Below, one piece after another: positions 17,114 through 26,326 of a stretch of 64,000 bases of DNA. This DNA comes from Oceanobacillus_B kapialis. GTDB taxonomy: Bacteria > Bacillota > Bacilli > Bacillales > Amphibacillaceae. Numbering within the stretch: position 1 is the first letter of the stretch; every line of letters starts with the position of its first letter. The DNA lies in assembly GCF_042685265.1 (NCBI RefSeq), contig NZ_JBHUMX010000004.1; one strand, given 5' to 3'. The notes under the pieces were generated by a model. It was not told where the DNA came from. It saw only the letters and a program-made list of their open reading frames with translations, and ran no database searches. The position numbers and the translations under genes are program-made.

Positions 17114-17254
17114 GTTGAGTCCCACCATGTTGAAGGTAGTGCATTGGTGACAACTACACAGAATGATATTGCAGAAAATGTTTTTATTGACATTTTAGGC
17201 AATGTGTTTTTGCTTTCTCACTCAACGATGAAAAAATTAGATGAGACGCTTTAG
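17114..17254 (+). pseudogene. Possible C-terminal gene fragment
   Basis: A 46-codon run (VESHHVEGSALVTTTQND, then FIDILGNVFLLSHSTMKKLD) is preceded by a stop and has no start or ribosome site. It reads like protein but I do not recognise it. Otherwise 16960-17362 holds only the upstream region of the second toxin. Confidence 0.3.
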
Positions 17255-17362
17255 TTATGAGAAATGTGTATGCGAATGAATTAATACAGGAAAGCTGACG
17301 GTGATAAACTGAAGAAAGTGCTTGGTAAGTACCTAGCACAATAATTCAAGGAGGCACAAAAC

Positions 17363-17815
17363 ATGAGAATCTCATTTCAAGGTGAAATCAAAAGCCTTTA
17401 TCAAACATTAATTCAGGCATGGAACAAACGGGATGCAGCAGGAATGGCTGAGCAATTTGCAGAACAAGGAGTGCAAATTGGTTTTGATGGGAGTAAGGTG
17501 ATTGGACGAGAGGAAATCCTATCCCACCTGGAACCTATCTTTGAGAACCATCCTACAGCTCCATATATAACGAAAGTGAAAGATATTCGTGCATTGGGAA
17601 CGGATGCTGCAATCCTGCACGCTATTGCAGGAATGATTCCACCTGGCAAAACAGAGATAGAGCCTTCGGTAAATACGCATCAAACACTGGTTGCAGTGAA
17701 GAAAGATAACACATGGCAAGTCGAGCTGTTTCAAAACACTCCTGCTCAATTCCATGGGAGACCGGAATTAGTTGAGCAAATGACAGAGGAGTTAAACGAG
17801 TTAATGGAGAAATGA
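17363..17815 (+). CDS. SgcJ/EcaC-type SnoaL-like protein
   Basis: The 150-residue protein is an NTF2-like cone: an N-terminal helix with IKSLYQTLIQAWNKRDAAGM, then GVQIGFDGSKVIGREEILSHLEPIF, a beta-sheet (DAAILHAIAGMI) and VNTHQTLVAVKKDNTWQVEL followed by FQNTPAQFHGRPE. This pattern is that of the SgcJ/EcaC family, small proteins of uncertain enzymatic or binding role. The start ATG follows AAGGAGG. It is a single gene closed by a strong terminator. Confidence 0.8.
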   Translation: MRISFQGEIKSLYQTLIQAWNKRDAAGMAEQFAEQGVQIGFDGSKVIGREEILSHLEPIFENHPTAPYITKVKDIRALGTDAAILHAIAGMIPPGKTEIEPSVNTHQTLVAVKKDNTWQVELFQNTPAQFHGRPELVEQMTEELNELMEK

Positions 17816-17830
17816 TATATTAGGTTTTTT

Positions 17831-17863
17831 GTGGGAGCAGGATTGTTGTTCCTGCTCCCACTT
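17831..17863 (+). terminator. Terminator of the SnoaL-like gene
   Basis: GTGGGAGCAGG pairs perfectly with CCTGCTCCCAC. From here to 18105 I see no gene. Confidence 0.8.
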
Positions 17864-18105
17864 TCACATAACACGTACCAGGTATTTTGCTTTCTAATTT
17901 TATTTTTAATTCTGTGAAGCCACTCTTTTAGTTCCCTACCCCATATGTGTGGCCCGCACTCCTCAGAACAAGCTCTCTCGTTAGAACTTAAAAGCCAATG
18001 TAGGGAACATTGATGCCGTAGTAGTGTTTACTAGCTTTTCTCTGACCGCAACTGCACATCTAAGGCTCCAATCCTTCTTTAAGCTGGGTTTGATCTGTTT
18101 CTGTG

Positions 18106-18402
18106 TTAAATTAGCATGGGAAAGCGTGAATTCTCCATTTCGAATGAAAGGGAGGAAAGACATGTTTTCACATTCTCTATCCGAATAGCCTCCTCAACTC
18201 CATCCAACACGTAGAATTCTTTGGACCTCTCAATTTCTTTGATTAATTCATCTCTAGCTTTTATTACCTCTTCTTTAGTCAAAATAAAACCATGGTTATC
18301 TTGAAAAGCTATTACCTCTTTTTCAACGCCTTGATCTTCGACTATTACGGGTGTAGGAAGTATAACGTGGTATAAGGGTCTTTTTTTATTTCTAATTGGC
18401 AT
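18106..18402 (-). CDS. Hypothetical protein downstream of the sigma factor, possibly truncated
   Basis: The 98-residue protein starts MPIRNKKRPLYHVILPTPVI and has a helical middle (TKEEVIKARDELIKEIERSK). The N-terminal half looks well ordered. The last 20 residues look less so, and the gene may have lost its 3' end. It starts 51 bases after the sigma factor with an AGGAGGG site, so it is cotranscribed with it. Function unknown. Confidence 0.6.
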   Translation of the reverse strand: MPIRNKKRPLYHVILPTPVIVEDQGVEKEVIAFQDNHGFILTKEEVIKARDELIKEIERSKEFYVLDGVEEAIRIENVKTCLSSLSFEMENSRFPMLI

Positions 18403-18452
18403 GGATAGCCCTCCTAATTTTTATAATCTACTTATTTACAGTGGAAGTCTCA

Positions 18453-18968
18453 TCATATTTCGCCCAGACACTCTTCAAAATTTAGCTCTCTCAATTTCCG
18501 CCTCGCCTGTTTTCCCCAGCTCTTCACAGCCTCTAGGCTCACATTTTCCTGTGCAGCAAGTTCCTTAAGCGGCATTTCCATTAGGACGGCATGATAAAAC
18601 CATTTCCATTGCTTAGCTGTAAGAATGGATTTAATTTCGATTAAAAGCTGTGGGATGTCGTTAAGTGTTATAGCAGGAGTGGTTTTTGGTAATAAGGGAG
18701 CTTGCTTCTCGAGGTAGGTTTTTTGTTTTTGGGAATCGTTTGTTTGCTTCCTAAGCATGTCGATGAGTTTGTTGCGGATCGTGTAATTGAAGTATGTGGC
18801 CATCGGGCCTTTGTCGGGGTTGTACTTTTCGTAGGCTTGCCACATGGCAATGAGCCCTTCCTGGTAGTATTCCTTGTGGGGATCTTGGAGGTGAAGCTTG
18901 TGGATGTGGTAATGGATGCGGCGTTTGTTCTGCTCGTAAATCTCTTCGAACGTGTACAGTTTCGACAT
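18453..18968 (-). CDS. Sigma-70 family RNA polymerase sigma factor (phage/element type)
   Basis: The 171-residue protein has region 2 (EYYQEGLIAMWQAYEKYNPD, then FNYTIRNKLIDMLRKQ) and region 4 (MEMPLKELAAQENVSLEAVKSWGKQARRKLREL) with a short linker. It lacks regions 1 and 3, as do small alternative sigma factors encoded by Bacillaceae elements. The start codon follows AAAGGAGGC. An XRE regulator lies upstream in the same direction, and the small unknown gene follows, so the three may form a regulatory cassette. Target promoters are unknown. Confidence 0.85.
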   Translation of the reverse strand: MSKLYTFEEIYEQNKRRIHYHIHKLHLQDPHKEYYQEGLIAMWQAYEKYNPDKGPMATYFNYTIRNKLIDMLRKQTNDSQKQKTYLEKQAPLLPKTTPAITLNDIPQLLIEIKSILTAKQWKWFYHAVLMEMPLKELAAQENVSLEAVKSWGKQARRKLRELNFEECLGEI

Positions 18969-19038
18969 GAAATGCCTCCTTTAGTGATTAGAGAGGGGGG
19001 ATGCCTTTCTGTCTAGGTGAAGTGGGGGAGTAGAGGTG

Positions 19039-19422
19039 CTAGTCTTCTTTCTTGGCTGCTTGTTCAACCTTCCAATTGAACTGATCATATAGTTCCTTTA
19101 AATCCTCGTTCGATAGGAGAGACCAATTGTTGACGTTCAAAAGCGTTTGTTTCTTTAGTCCTGCCTTTTCTAAGAGGTTGAGGATTTCTTGCATGCTGCG
19201 GCAATCTTTTACAAGTGTTGGTTCTTCGTCTCGTAAAAGGCTATCAAGTGATACTTGGAAAATGTCCGCTATCTTCACAAGCGTTTCTAAGGAAGGATTC
19301 ATATTTTCACGTTCATATTTTCCAAATGTGTTCTCAGAGTATCCTAATTTGTAGCTCATCTGTTTCTGCGTATATCCAGCTTTTTCACGAAGATTTTCTA
19401 GTTTTAAACCTAACCCTTCCAC
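19039..19422 (-). CDS. XRE-family helix-turn-helix regulator
   Basis: The protein has an HTH_3 domain at residues 4-58: LKLENLREKAGYTQKQMSYK, with the recognition helix SENTFGKYERENMNPS, then LETLVKIADIFQVSLDSLL. The C-terminal 60 residues are helical. GTG at 19422 follows GAGAGGTG at good spacing. An ATG twelve codons earlier has no ribosome site. It precedes the sigma factor gene by 70 bases on the same strand, as expected of a repressor that controls it. Confidence 0.8.
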   Translation of the reverse strand: MEGLGLKLENLREKAGYTQKQMSYKLGYSENTFGKYERENMNPSLETLVKIADIFQVSLDSLLRDEEPTLVKDCRSMQEILNLLEKAGLKKQTLLNVNNWSLLSNEDLKELYDQFNWKVEQAAKKED

Positions 19423-19691
19423 TGTGAACACCTCTCTATCGCCTAGAAAATACCACAAAAAATTTGGATAATAAGAAAAACACCTTATTTGGGTGTTTAT
19501 CAGTGGGTAAGTAAGGTATTCGTTCTTTTTAAAGGTTAGATATTACGAACATAGAGGAAACATGTTTTCTGAATTGGTACGGAAGGGAAGAAGTAAGAGG
19601 GTACAAAGTCAAAACATTGCCTAACGGTAATTTTCCTACTAATATGAATTAGGATGCCACTAGGGAAAGTGTTATGTAAGGAGATAGTTCT

Positions 19692-20567
19692 ATGAGAATT
19701 AAAGGAGTCATTTTAGTATTGATTGGAGCTGCCAGCTTTGGGTTTACGCCTGTTTTTGTGAAAACTGGATTTGCCAACGGATATTCACTAGGACAACTAA
19801 ATCTCGTCCAGATGTTTATCGCTTTATTGCTTCTGTGGAGTGTGACATTAGTAAAAGGAATGAAGGTATCACGTATACCGAAGCGGGATATTTTAAAGAT
19901 CCTTGCAACTGGAACTACAGTTGGGTTGACGAGCATATTTTATTACGGTGCATTACAGTACTTAACAGCATCGATTGCCATCATCCTTTTATTTCAATTC
20001 GTATGGATTGGCATGATATATGAGCGGGTTTTTAATGGTACGAAGCCAACTAAAATGAATTATATTTCGTTATTGGTCACATTGCTAGGTGTGTTCTTTG
20101 CTTCTGATATTATAGGCGGAGAATTAATAGACATATCTATAACAGGATTAATTTTAGGGTTACTATCAGGGGTTGCCTATGCAGGATTTATTTTTTTTAG
20201 TGGGAAAGTTGCTGTGGAACAACCTCCACTGCTCAAAAGTACATGGATGGTAACCGGATCATTCATTCTTGTTTGTGTCGTATTTTTTCAAGATATTCCT
20301 TCTGTTGATCCTCTTGATAGTCGCTTATGGTTAATTGGCGCAGGAGTTGCTTTAGTTGGTTCCGTTATCCCATCTTCCTTCTTTGCCGGAGGCGCTCCGC
20401 TTATTTCTGGTAGACTTGCAAATATTTTAAGCTCTATCGAATTACCTGTTGCGATTGTTTCAGCAATGATCATACTTTCTGAATCTGTCAGCTTCACACA
20501 ATGGATTGGCGTTTTATTGATTATTGCAGCCATTTTTATTAATGAGTTTAAGAGGCCAACTGCCTGA
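19692..20567 (+). CDS. EamA/DMT-family membrane transporter
   Basis: The 291-residue protein has ten membrane spans arranged as two EamA repeats (about 2-130 and 145-288). It starts MRIKGVILVLIGAASFGFTP, a classic EamA first helix, and ends in WIGVLLIIAAIFINEFKRP. Members export amino acids or metabolites, but the substrate is unpredictable. The ribosome site is AAGGAG. It stands alone. Confidence 0.85.
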   Translation: MRIKGVILVLIGAASFGFTPVFVKTGFANGYSLGQLNLVQMFIALLLLWSVTLVKGMKVSRIPKRDILKILATGTTVGLTSIFYYGALQYLTASIAIILLFQFVWIGMIYERVFNGTKPTKMNYISLLVTLLGVFFASDIIGGELIDISITGLILGLLSGVAYAGFIFFSGKVAVEQPPLLKSTWMVTGSFILVCVVFFQDIPSVDPLDSRLWLIGAGVALVGSVIPSSFFAGGAPLISGRLANILSSIELPVAIVSAMIILSESVSFTQWIGVLLIIAAIFINEFKRPTA

Positions 20568-20745
20568 ATATAGGTTAAGGCAAATAGTAAGCATTACAAG
20601 GTTAAAGTTGTATGGTATTACAAATTACTACCCCTATGTATAGGAAATAATAGATAAGTAAAACTTCATTTGGTGTGGGTTTCCCTTCCTCCCCGTTTTC
20701 TTGAATTGTGGGCCGTAAATGAGGTAGGTAGAGCATGATAAATTG

Positions 20746-20780
20746 AGTCTGTTTCCAACGTTTTAGGAAGCAGACTTTTT
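20746..20780 (+). terminator. Hairpin terminator between EamA and the dehydrogenase
   Basis: AGTCTGTTTCC pairs with GGAAGCAGACT and is followed by TTTTT. It lies 179 bases after the EamA stop. The remainder of 20568-20943 shows no gene. Confidence 0.7.
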
Positions 20781-20943
20781 GCTTGAAGGTTATTGATAGA
20801 GGGGGTATCTACTTCGTGTATGCTGTCGGATATTTAGTATTGAATAATCTATTGATAAATGTCTGAAAATATCGTATAGTACAACTTATTAGATTCGACT
20901 ACCGACTATTAGAGCGGCTTACATAAGGGGGATGTGTGGACAC

Positions 20944-22005
20944 ATGAAAAAATTGGCGATAGCAACCATACCGGGAGATGGGATTGGCAAAGAAGTAGTT
21001 CCAGCAGCAACAAAGGTTTTAGAGGCGGCAGCAGAGGTTCATGGAGGGCTGTCCTTCGAATTTACTGACTTCCCCTATAGTTGCGAGTACTATTTACAGC
21101 ATGGGGTTATGATTCCGAATGAAGGGATGAAAAGATTACAGAACTTTGATGCGTTATTTCTAGGTGCGGTTGGAAACCCGGAAATAGTACCTGATCATGT
21201 ATCCTTATGGGGGCTTTTAATCAAGCTTCGACGAGAATTTGAACAGGTGATTAATCTCAGGCCAGCAAAGCTTCTCCCTGGTATTCAATCTCCTTTAGCG
21301 AATCCTAAAGACTTCGATTTAATGGTCGTGCGGGAAAATAGTGAAGGAGAGTACAGTGAGGTAGGCGGCAGAATGTATCGCGGGAATGATGAGATTGCCA
21401 TTCAGAACAGTGTGTTTTCGAGAAGAGGAACGGAGCGCGCGATGGATTATGCTTTCAATCTGGCTTCAAAGCGGAAAAAACACGTTACAAGTGCGACCAA
21501 ATCCAATGGTATTTTTTATGCAATGCCATTTTGGGATGAGGTCTTCAACGATGTGGCCAAAGGGTACCCAGATATCAAGAGTGACTCGCAGCACATTGAT
21601 GCGCTGGCCTCCTTCTTCGTTACTCGGCCAGAGCGGTTCGATGTCATAGTAGCTAGTAATCTATTTGGCGATATTCTCACAGATATTGGTGCCGGGATCA
21701 TGGGAAGTGTTGGTGTAGCACCAGCAGCAAACATTAATGTAAATGGAAAATATCCCTCCATGTTTGAACCTGTTCATGGTTCAGCACCTGATATCGTAGG
21801 TAAAGGAATCGCCAATCCACTTGGACAAATATGGACAGCCAAAATGATGCTGGATTATTTTGAGGAGGAGGAACTGGGCAAATTATTGCTTGATGTGATC
21901 GAAGGGACGACGGAAAGTGGCATGTTGACGCCTGATCTTGGTGGGAACTCTAGTACGGAGGAAGTGACGGATGAGATTGTTAGAAGGTTGAGGGAGCGTG
22001 TGTAG
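20944..22005 (+). CDS. Tartrate/D-malate dehydrogenase (isopropylmalate dehydrogenase family)
   Basis: This is a full-length 353-residue beta-decarboxylating dehydrogenase. It has the N-terminus KKLAIATIPGDGIGKEVVPA, the RLRREF-like loop variant RREFEQVINLRPAKLLPG, the substrate patch LMVVRENSEGEYSEVGGR, catalytic Lys in TSATKSNGIFYAMPFW and the metal Asp site FDVIVASNLFGDILTDIGAG. EPVHGSAPDIVGKGIANP marks NAD binding. The GEYSEVGGR patch is that of tartrate/D-malate enzymes (TtuC, YcsA, DmlA), not LeuB. I place the start at 20944. The ATG at 20932 directly abuts the GGGGG ribosome site. Confidence 0.85.
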   Translation: MKKLAIATIPGDGIGKEVVPAATKVLEAAAEVHGGLSFEFTDFPYSCEYYLQHGVMIPNEGMKRLQNFDALFLGAVGNPEIVPDHVSLWGLLIKLRREFEQVINLRPAKLLPGIQSPLANPKDFDLMVVRENSEGEYSEVGGRMYRGNDEIAIQNSVFSRRGTERAMDYAFNLASKRKKHVTSATKSNGIFYAMPFWDEVFNDVAKGYPDIKSDSQHIDALASFFVTRPERFDVIVASNLFGDILTDIGAGIMGSVGVAPAANINVNGKYPSMFEPVHGSAPDIVGKGIANPLGQIWTAKMMLDYFEEEELGKLLLDVIEGTTESGMLTPDLGGNSSTEEVTDEIVRRLRERV

Positions 22006-22098
22006 ATGGTTTTATACAGTGATTGGGGGGAAGCCATCTGATTGGAAGGTGAGTGAACTTGTGAAATGATTTTTTAACTTTCAAAAAGGGCTCTACAT

Positions 22099-22139
22099 AA
22101 AAACGGGTGCAATCTTATTACAGATTCGTACCCGTTTTT
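22099..22139. terminator. Bidirectional terminator between convergent genes
   Basis: AAAAACGGGT and ACCCGTTTTT frame a long loop. It serves the dehydrogenase gene on the plus strand and the lipoprotein on the minus strand. Confidence 0.85.
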
Positions 22140-22163
22140 AATAGCCTAATAGCTTTACTTTTA

Positions 22164-22985
22164 TTACCCTAGTGGCAGAAAATGATATTCCCAATGTGTT
22201 CGACATTCATAAAATTTATAAAAGCCTTGTTCTTCATCTTTTGCCATATATCCACATTGCTGAGGTGCATTATTAAAAACATCTTGCGTTTCATTTTCTA
22301 ATGCATTATAGTAGCTCAAATCTGGCGTAACCCGAATCCAACTTTGATCCGCATTTTCATCATACCTTGATTCTAAATCATAAATTAGCACACCTTGTGG
22401 GCCCTCGTCTTTTACTACTCTAATTTCACTGGTATTATCTTTGCCGTTTTCCCCAGCGACTTTTATAAATTCCTCCAGGGTATTTTTATTTTTTAGTTGA
22501 TTATTTTTCCAAACCACGTCATTTTCATCTGGCTGATATTCTGGCAATTCTTCTTCTATTTGTTCGTCGTCTTGTGCATCCTCTTCTGGAACGGTATTAC
22601 GAGGTAACTCTGTTGTTGTTTTCCGTTCTTGTAATTGATAGTTTGCATGAAAGAGAGCAGAATGAAGCTCATATATAAGTTCATCGTCTTCATTCTCTTC
22701 CCCGTCTTCCCTCACAATTTCATCTACTGATTCCACTGCTTCCCGGGCTTCGTCAATTTTTTCTTGGTCTGTTGAATCTTTTATTTTATTAAAGCCCTCT
22801 GCATCTTCTATCTCTTCTCCCTCAAACAAATCGCTTACCAAGTTGTTTGCTATGTCGATGTTACTGGTACTGGCATCTCCGTTTCCGGTATTGCAGCCTT
22901 GCAAAACGAACACTCCACATAAAATAATAACTATGCTGATGATTTTCTTTTTGGATTGAACAGTGGATCCATTTCCTTTTTTCAA
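22164..22985 (-). CDS. Acidic lipoprotein, hypothetical
   Basis: The 273-residue protein has a lipoprotein signal with the box VLQGC at Cys31. Residues 35-160 are extremely acidic and low-complexity. The C-terminal domain (about 165-273) is compact, with LEEFIKVAGEN and a Trp/Tyr-rich end (SWIRVTPDLSYYNALENE, CRTHWEYHFLPLG). The acidic stretch would act as a spacer from the membrane, as in halotolerant species. I do not recognise the C-terminal family. It is a single gene. Confidence 0.7.
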   Translation of the reverse strand: MKKGNGSTVQSKKKIISIVIILCGVFVLQGCNTGNGDASTSNIDIANNLVSDLFEGEEIEDAEGFNKIKDSTDQEKIDEAREAVESVDEIVREDGEENEDDELIYELHSALFHANYQLQERKTTTELPRNTVPEEDAQDDEQIEEELPEYQPDENDVVWKNNQLKNKNTLEEFIKVAGENGKDNTSEIRVVKDEGPQGVLIYDLESRYDENADQSWIRVTPDLSYYNALENETQDVFNNAPQQCGYMAKDEEQGFYKFYECRTHWEYHFLPLG

Positions 22986-23217
22986 ATTACCACTCCCATA
23001 TGTATTCTATGAAACGCTTTTTACTATGAATAAAAGTATTTTTGAAAGTACTTCAGTTACCAAATTAAGCAATTTCTTACAATAAGTATACCACTTCTAG
23101 TTCCATATACATATTGCTTTTTAAGTGCAATCATTCATAATGTAGGTGGTAATGTTCGGCTCTTGATTCGAGAAGGGATCTATTTCAAATTCTATCAACA
23201 GGAAAGAGGTTTTCGAC

Positions 23218-24129
23218 TTGCAGAAATTAAGTATGCAGAAGTTACGCTTATTCATGATGGTATTGACGCTGGTTATCCTTACAGCTTGCGCAGAGGTAGA
23301 CAGCTCTACGGATAACTCGCATGAAGGGGACAAGGCGGGACAAACAGAAAAGCTAGATGAGGAGTTTGCCAAACTGGAGAATGAGTTTGATGCACAGCTT
23401 GGTGTTTATGCGCTTGATACCGGATCAAATCAGACAATCGCACATCAAGCTGAGGAGCGTTTTGCCTTTGCATCAACCTATAAAGTATTGGCAGCGGCTA
23501 TTGTTTTAAAGCAGAAGACCATGGAAGAGCTCAAGGAAGTCATTACCTACACGGAGGATGATCTGGTAACGTACTCGCCGGTCACCGAAAAACATGTGGA
23601 TACGGGCATGACCCTTTTGGAAATTGCTGAGGCGGCCATCCGCACTAGTGACAACACTGCGGGGAACCTCTTGTTTGAAGCAATTGGAGGCCCGGATAAA
23701 TTTGAAGAAGCTCTAAGGGAAATTGGCGATGAGGTGACCCAGGCTGACCGAGACGAAACAGAGTTGAATGCATTCACACCAGGAGACACCCGTGACACGA
23801 GCACAGCTAAAGCCATGGTCGAGAGTCTGCAGGCATACACGCTCGGCGAACAGCTTTCAGACGAAAAGCGGGAATTGCTAACAGACTGGATGAAAGGCAA
23901 TGCAACAGGCGATACCCTCATTCGTGCCGGCGCACCTGAAGGCTGGGTAGTTGGTGATAAAAGCGGAGCGGCAAGCTACGGAACGAGAAATGACATTGCA
24001 GTCGTTTGGCCACCAGATAGAGAGCCGATCGTGATTGCGATTATGTCCCGCCGGGATACGGAAGATGCGGAGTATGATGATGCGTTGATTGCGGAGGCGG
24101 CTGAGATTGTGTTTGGGGCTTTGGAGTGA
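23218..24129 (+). CDS. bla: Class A beta-lactamase (lipoprotein form)
   Basis: The 303-residue protein has a lipobox LTAC (Cys24), so it is probably membrane-tethered on the outer face. All class A motifs are present: FASTYK with active Ser86, SDN at 144-146, RDETELN around Glu180 (the general base) and DKSGAASYG as the KTG equivalent near 248. It opens the beta-lactam ring of penicillins. The TTG start has AAGAGG eight bases before it. The later ATG at 23233 is an alternative. No BlaI/BlaR regulator is nearby. Base composition is visibly richer in G+C than its neighbours. Confidence 0.92.
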   Translation: MQKLSMQKLRLFMMVLTLVILTACAEVDSSTDNSHEGDKAGQTEKLDEEFAKLENEFDAQLGVYALDTGSNQTIAHQAEERFAFASTYKVLAAAIVLKQKTMEELKEVITYTEDDLVTYSPVTEKHVDTGMTLLEIAEAAIRTSDNTAGNLLFEAIGGPDKFEEALREIGDEVTQADRDETELNAFTPGDTRDTSTAKAMVESLQAYTLGEQLSDEKRELLTDWMKGNATGDTLIRAGAPEGWVVGDKSGAASYGTRNDIAVVWPPDREPIVIAIMSRRDTEDAEYDDALIAEAAEIVFGALE

Positions 24130-24219
24130 TTTTGCAAAGAATAAGGAATACTGGGTTATAGTGCGTTACCATTTTCAATAGTATGGCTAGATTGTTGAAA
24201 TACGAAAGGAGAAAATATT

Positions 24220-24789
24220 ATGTCCAATGAAGCGGGATCGAGAAAAGTAATCTTAGACTTAGCAGTGACGCTAGATGGATTTATTGAAGGCAAAAACGGT
24301 GAAATTGATTGGTGCATCATGGACCCCGAAATGGAGTTTACTGATTTCCTAAATCAAATTGATACTATTTTGTATGGGAGAAAAAGCTATGATTTATGGG
24401 GAGAATATATTCCAAGAGCTGAAGATCCTGATGATGAAAAAGAAATGTGGGAATTGGTTCACAGCAAGCAAAAATATGTGTTTTCCAGGAAGGAAAGGAC
24501 ATCTTACAATAATACAATATTTATAAATGAAGATATTTCCGAAGAAGTAAACAAATTAAAGAATTGTCCAGGTAAAGACATTTGGTTATATGGTGGGTCA
24601 AGCCTTATCACAACTTTTATCGAGTTAGGGCTCGTTGATGAGTTCAGATTATCGATTCACCCTGTGGTACTAGGAGAAGGAAAACCGTTATTTAGTGATA
24701 TAAAACAACGATTGAACTTACATTTGATGGATACAAGAACTTTTTCATCGGGGGTGGTCCAACTTATTTATCAATTAGACAGAAATTAA
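24220..24789 (+). CDS. Dihydrofolate reductase-like protein (RibD C-terminal domain)
   Basis: The 189-residue protein starts with the family strand KVILDLAVTLDGFIEGKNGE, then IDWCIMD. It keeps the Rossmann-like features TILYGRKSYDLWGEYIP and IWLYGGSSLITTFIELGLVD, followed by HPVVLGEGKPLFSD. This is the RibD_C/YyaP group of NADPH-dependent reductases, which is distinct from FolA. The physiological substrate is unknown. The start ATG follows AAAGGAG. Confidence 0.82.
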   Translation: MSNEAGSRKVILDLAVTLDGFIEGKNGEIDWCIMDPEMEFTDFLNQIDTILYGRKSYDLWGEYIPRAEDPDDEKEMWELVHSKQKYVFSRKERTSYNNTIFINEDISEEVNKLKNCPGKDIWLYGGSSLITTFIELGLVDEFRLSIHPVVLGEGKPLFSDIKQRLNLHLMDTRTFSSGVVQLIYQLDRN

Positions 24790-24878
24790 ATTTATGGGTC
24801 GTTTAGGGAATAAAAGAAGGATTTATAATGGCTAAATGGAATTATCTTATATACACTTTTTAATATGGAGGAATGGCA

Positions 24879-25187
24879 TTGAATAACTTCGGTTTGTACA
24901 ATAAGTTTACTGCGGTTGAAGGGAAAAGGAATGCTTTGGCAGAAATGTTGTTAGAGGCAGCAACATCGATGGAGGAACTTGAGGATTGTGCGTTGTATGT
25001 CGTTAGTTTAGATGATGCCAATAAGGACACCGTTTATGTTTACGAGGTTTGGAGTGACGAAAATGCTCATCGAGCTTCCCTATCAATGGAAGCATCTCAA
25101 CTATTAATCCAAAAAGCCAAACCAATTATTGCAGGAGTAGAAAAAATTAATACATCGTCACCTATAGGTGGAAAGGGAATTTCATGA
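24879..25187 (+). CDS. Antibiotic biosynthesis monooxygenase (ABM) domain protein
   Basis: The 102-residue ferredoxin-like fold contains LYNKFTAVEGKRNALAEMLL, then CALYVVSLDDANKDTVYVYE and VWSDENAHRASLSME with the family His. ABM proteins include quinol monooxygenases and heme-degrading enzymes. I chose TTG at 24879 because GGAGG lies seven bases before it. The ATG two codons upstream is too close. It is followed by a GNAT gene in the same direction. Confidence 0.8.
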   Translation: MNNFGLYNKFTAVEGKRNALAEMLLEAATSMEELEDCALYVVSLDDANKDTVYVYEVWSDENAHRASLSMEASQLLIQKAKPIIAGVEKINTSSPIGGKGIS

Positions 25188-25245
25188 GTTTTGATAACTG
25201 GGTTTGAACTCGACATTGGAACAAAGTAGCAAGGAGTTACAGGAT

Positions 25246-25725
25246 ATGAAGATTAGAGCCTTTCAAAGTTCTGATATCAATCAGATGGTTTCTTTATTTT
25301 ACGAAACAGTACATGCTGTAAACGCACGAGATTACACAACAGAACAACTTAATGCCTGGGCACCAAAAGAGAAAATGGATGCTAAACTAAAAAGGTGGAA
25401 TGATTCATTCGGTCGCAACATCGCATATATTGCGGAAATACAAAGAGAAATAGTTGGTTTCGGTGACATGACACATAACGGATTTCTCGATAGACTTTTC
25501 ACACATAAAGATTTTCAGGGACAAGGCATTGCAACAGCGTTAATGAATAGGCTTGAGTCTGAGGCAAAACTAATCGGACTCAAGGAGATTGAAACAGAAG
25601 CAAGTATCACAGCCAAAGCCTTCTTTGAACAGCGCGGGTATCAGATAATTGAATCCCAAACTGTAGAGCTTAAGGGGATTACGTTAGTTAATTTTAACAT
25701 GTGTAAGAGGTTGGGATTTGAGTGA
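25246..25725 (+). CDS. GNAT-family N-acetyltransferase
   Basis: The roughly 159-residue protein opens MKIRAFQSSDINQMVSLFYE. It carries motif A as FLDRLFTHKDFQGQGIATAL (acetyl-CoA pyrophosphate loop QGQGIA) and ends with the motif B region TEASITAKAFFEQRGYQII. ATG at 25246 follows AAGGAG at nine bases, which is better than a TTG fourteen codons upstream. The acceptor is unknown. It may be transcribed with the ABM gene 58 bases before it. Confidence 0.85.
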   Translation: MKIRAFQSSDINQMVSLFYETVHAVNARDYTTEQLNAWAPKEKMDAKLKRWNDSFGRNIAYIAEIQREIVGFGDMTHNGFLDRLFTHKDFQGQGIATALMNRLESEAKLIGLKEIETEASITAKAFFEQRGYQIIESQTVELKGITLVNFNMCKRLGFE

Positions 25726-25832
25726 ATTTGATTTACAATACACCTGGCTCGGTGTCTGTAACCTTAACAAGCTAAATGAACTGAACCCCCCAAAAACGAA
25801 CTAACATTAATATTTTCAGGGGGAGAGAGTTT

Positions 25833-26195
25833 TTACTTTATGATTTCGTTATATACAAGTCCTTCATGAAGGTTAATGATTTTCAGCCTGTTTGTGTCCT
25901 TCACAAAAATGCTTTTGAACTGTGGCTGACCGTTATCATCTTTTAATAGAATGATGCGTTTGTGTGGGTTGTTCTCTACAACTTGAGTATTAAATTTACT
26001 AGCATCAGCTACCTCATCGAGCTTGTCGTATTCAAGGAGATCGTTAATGTCTTCAGTGTCGATTTGGGCTTTTTGGGTCATGGCAGTGTCATTCTCTGAA
26101 ACCAATGTTTTGTCTGGATCTGTGTTAATAGCATAGCCAACACCTACGCTTGCCAGAAGTAATGCACTTGCTGTTGTAAGTACGAGTGTTTTCAT
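25833..26195 (-). CDS. Secreted hypothetical protein
   Basis: The 120-residue protein has a Sec signal (MKTLVLTTASALLLASVGVG, cleavage expected after GYA near residue 22). An acidic segment (about 25-65) and a small C-terminal domain (KRIILLKDDNGQPQFKSIFV) follow. It has no lipobox and no known motif. The ribosome site AAAGGAGAGG is strong. It is a single gene. Confidence 0.6.
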   Translation of the reverse strand: MKTLVLTTASALLLASVGVGYAINTDPDKTLVSENDTAMTQKAQIDTEDINDLLEYDKLDEVADASKFNTQVVENNPHKRIILLKDDNGQPQFKSIFVKDTNRLKIINLHEGLVYNEIIK

Positions 26196-26326
26196 GTTGT
26201 GTCCTCTCCTTTGATTTATTAACTATATTTTAACCTCCTCAAGTTAAATACCCATTTGAAGAAGATTAAAATTTGATTAGAAAAAAGGATCTCGGCTGAT
26301 TAATTCTGGTATTTGTACATGAACAA

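Noticed and set aside
17981..18163. Minus-strand frame of 60 codons
   Set aside because: It overlaps the end of the small gene at 18106, has no ribosome site and reads as low-information text.
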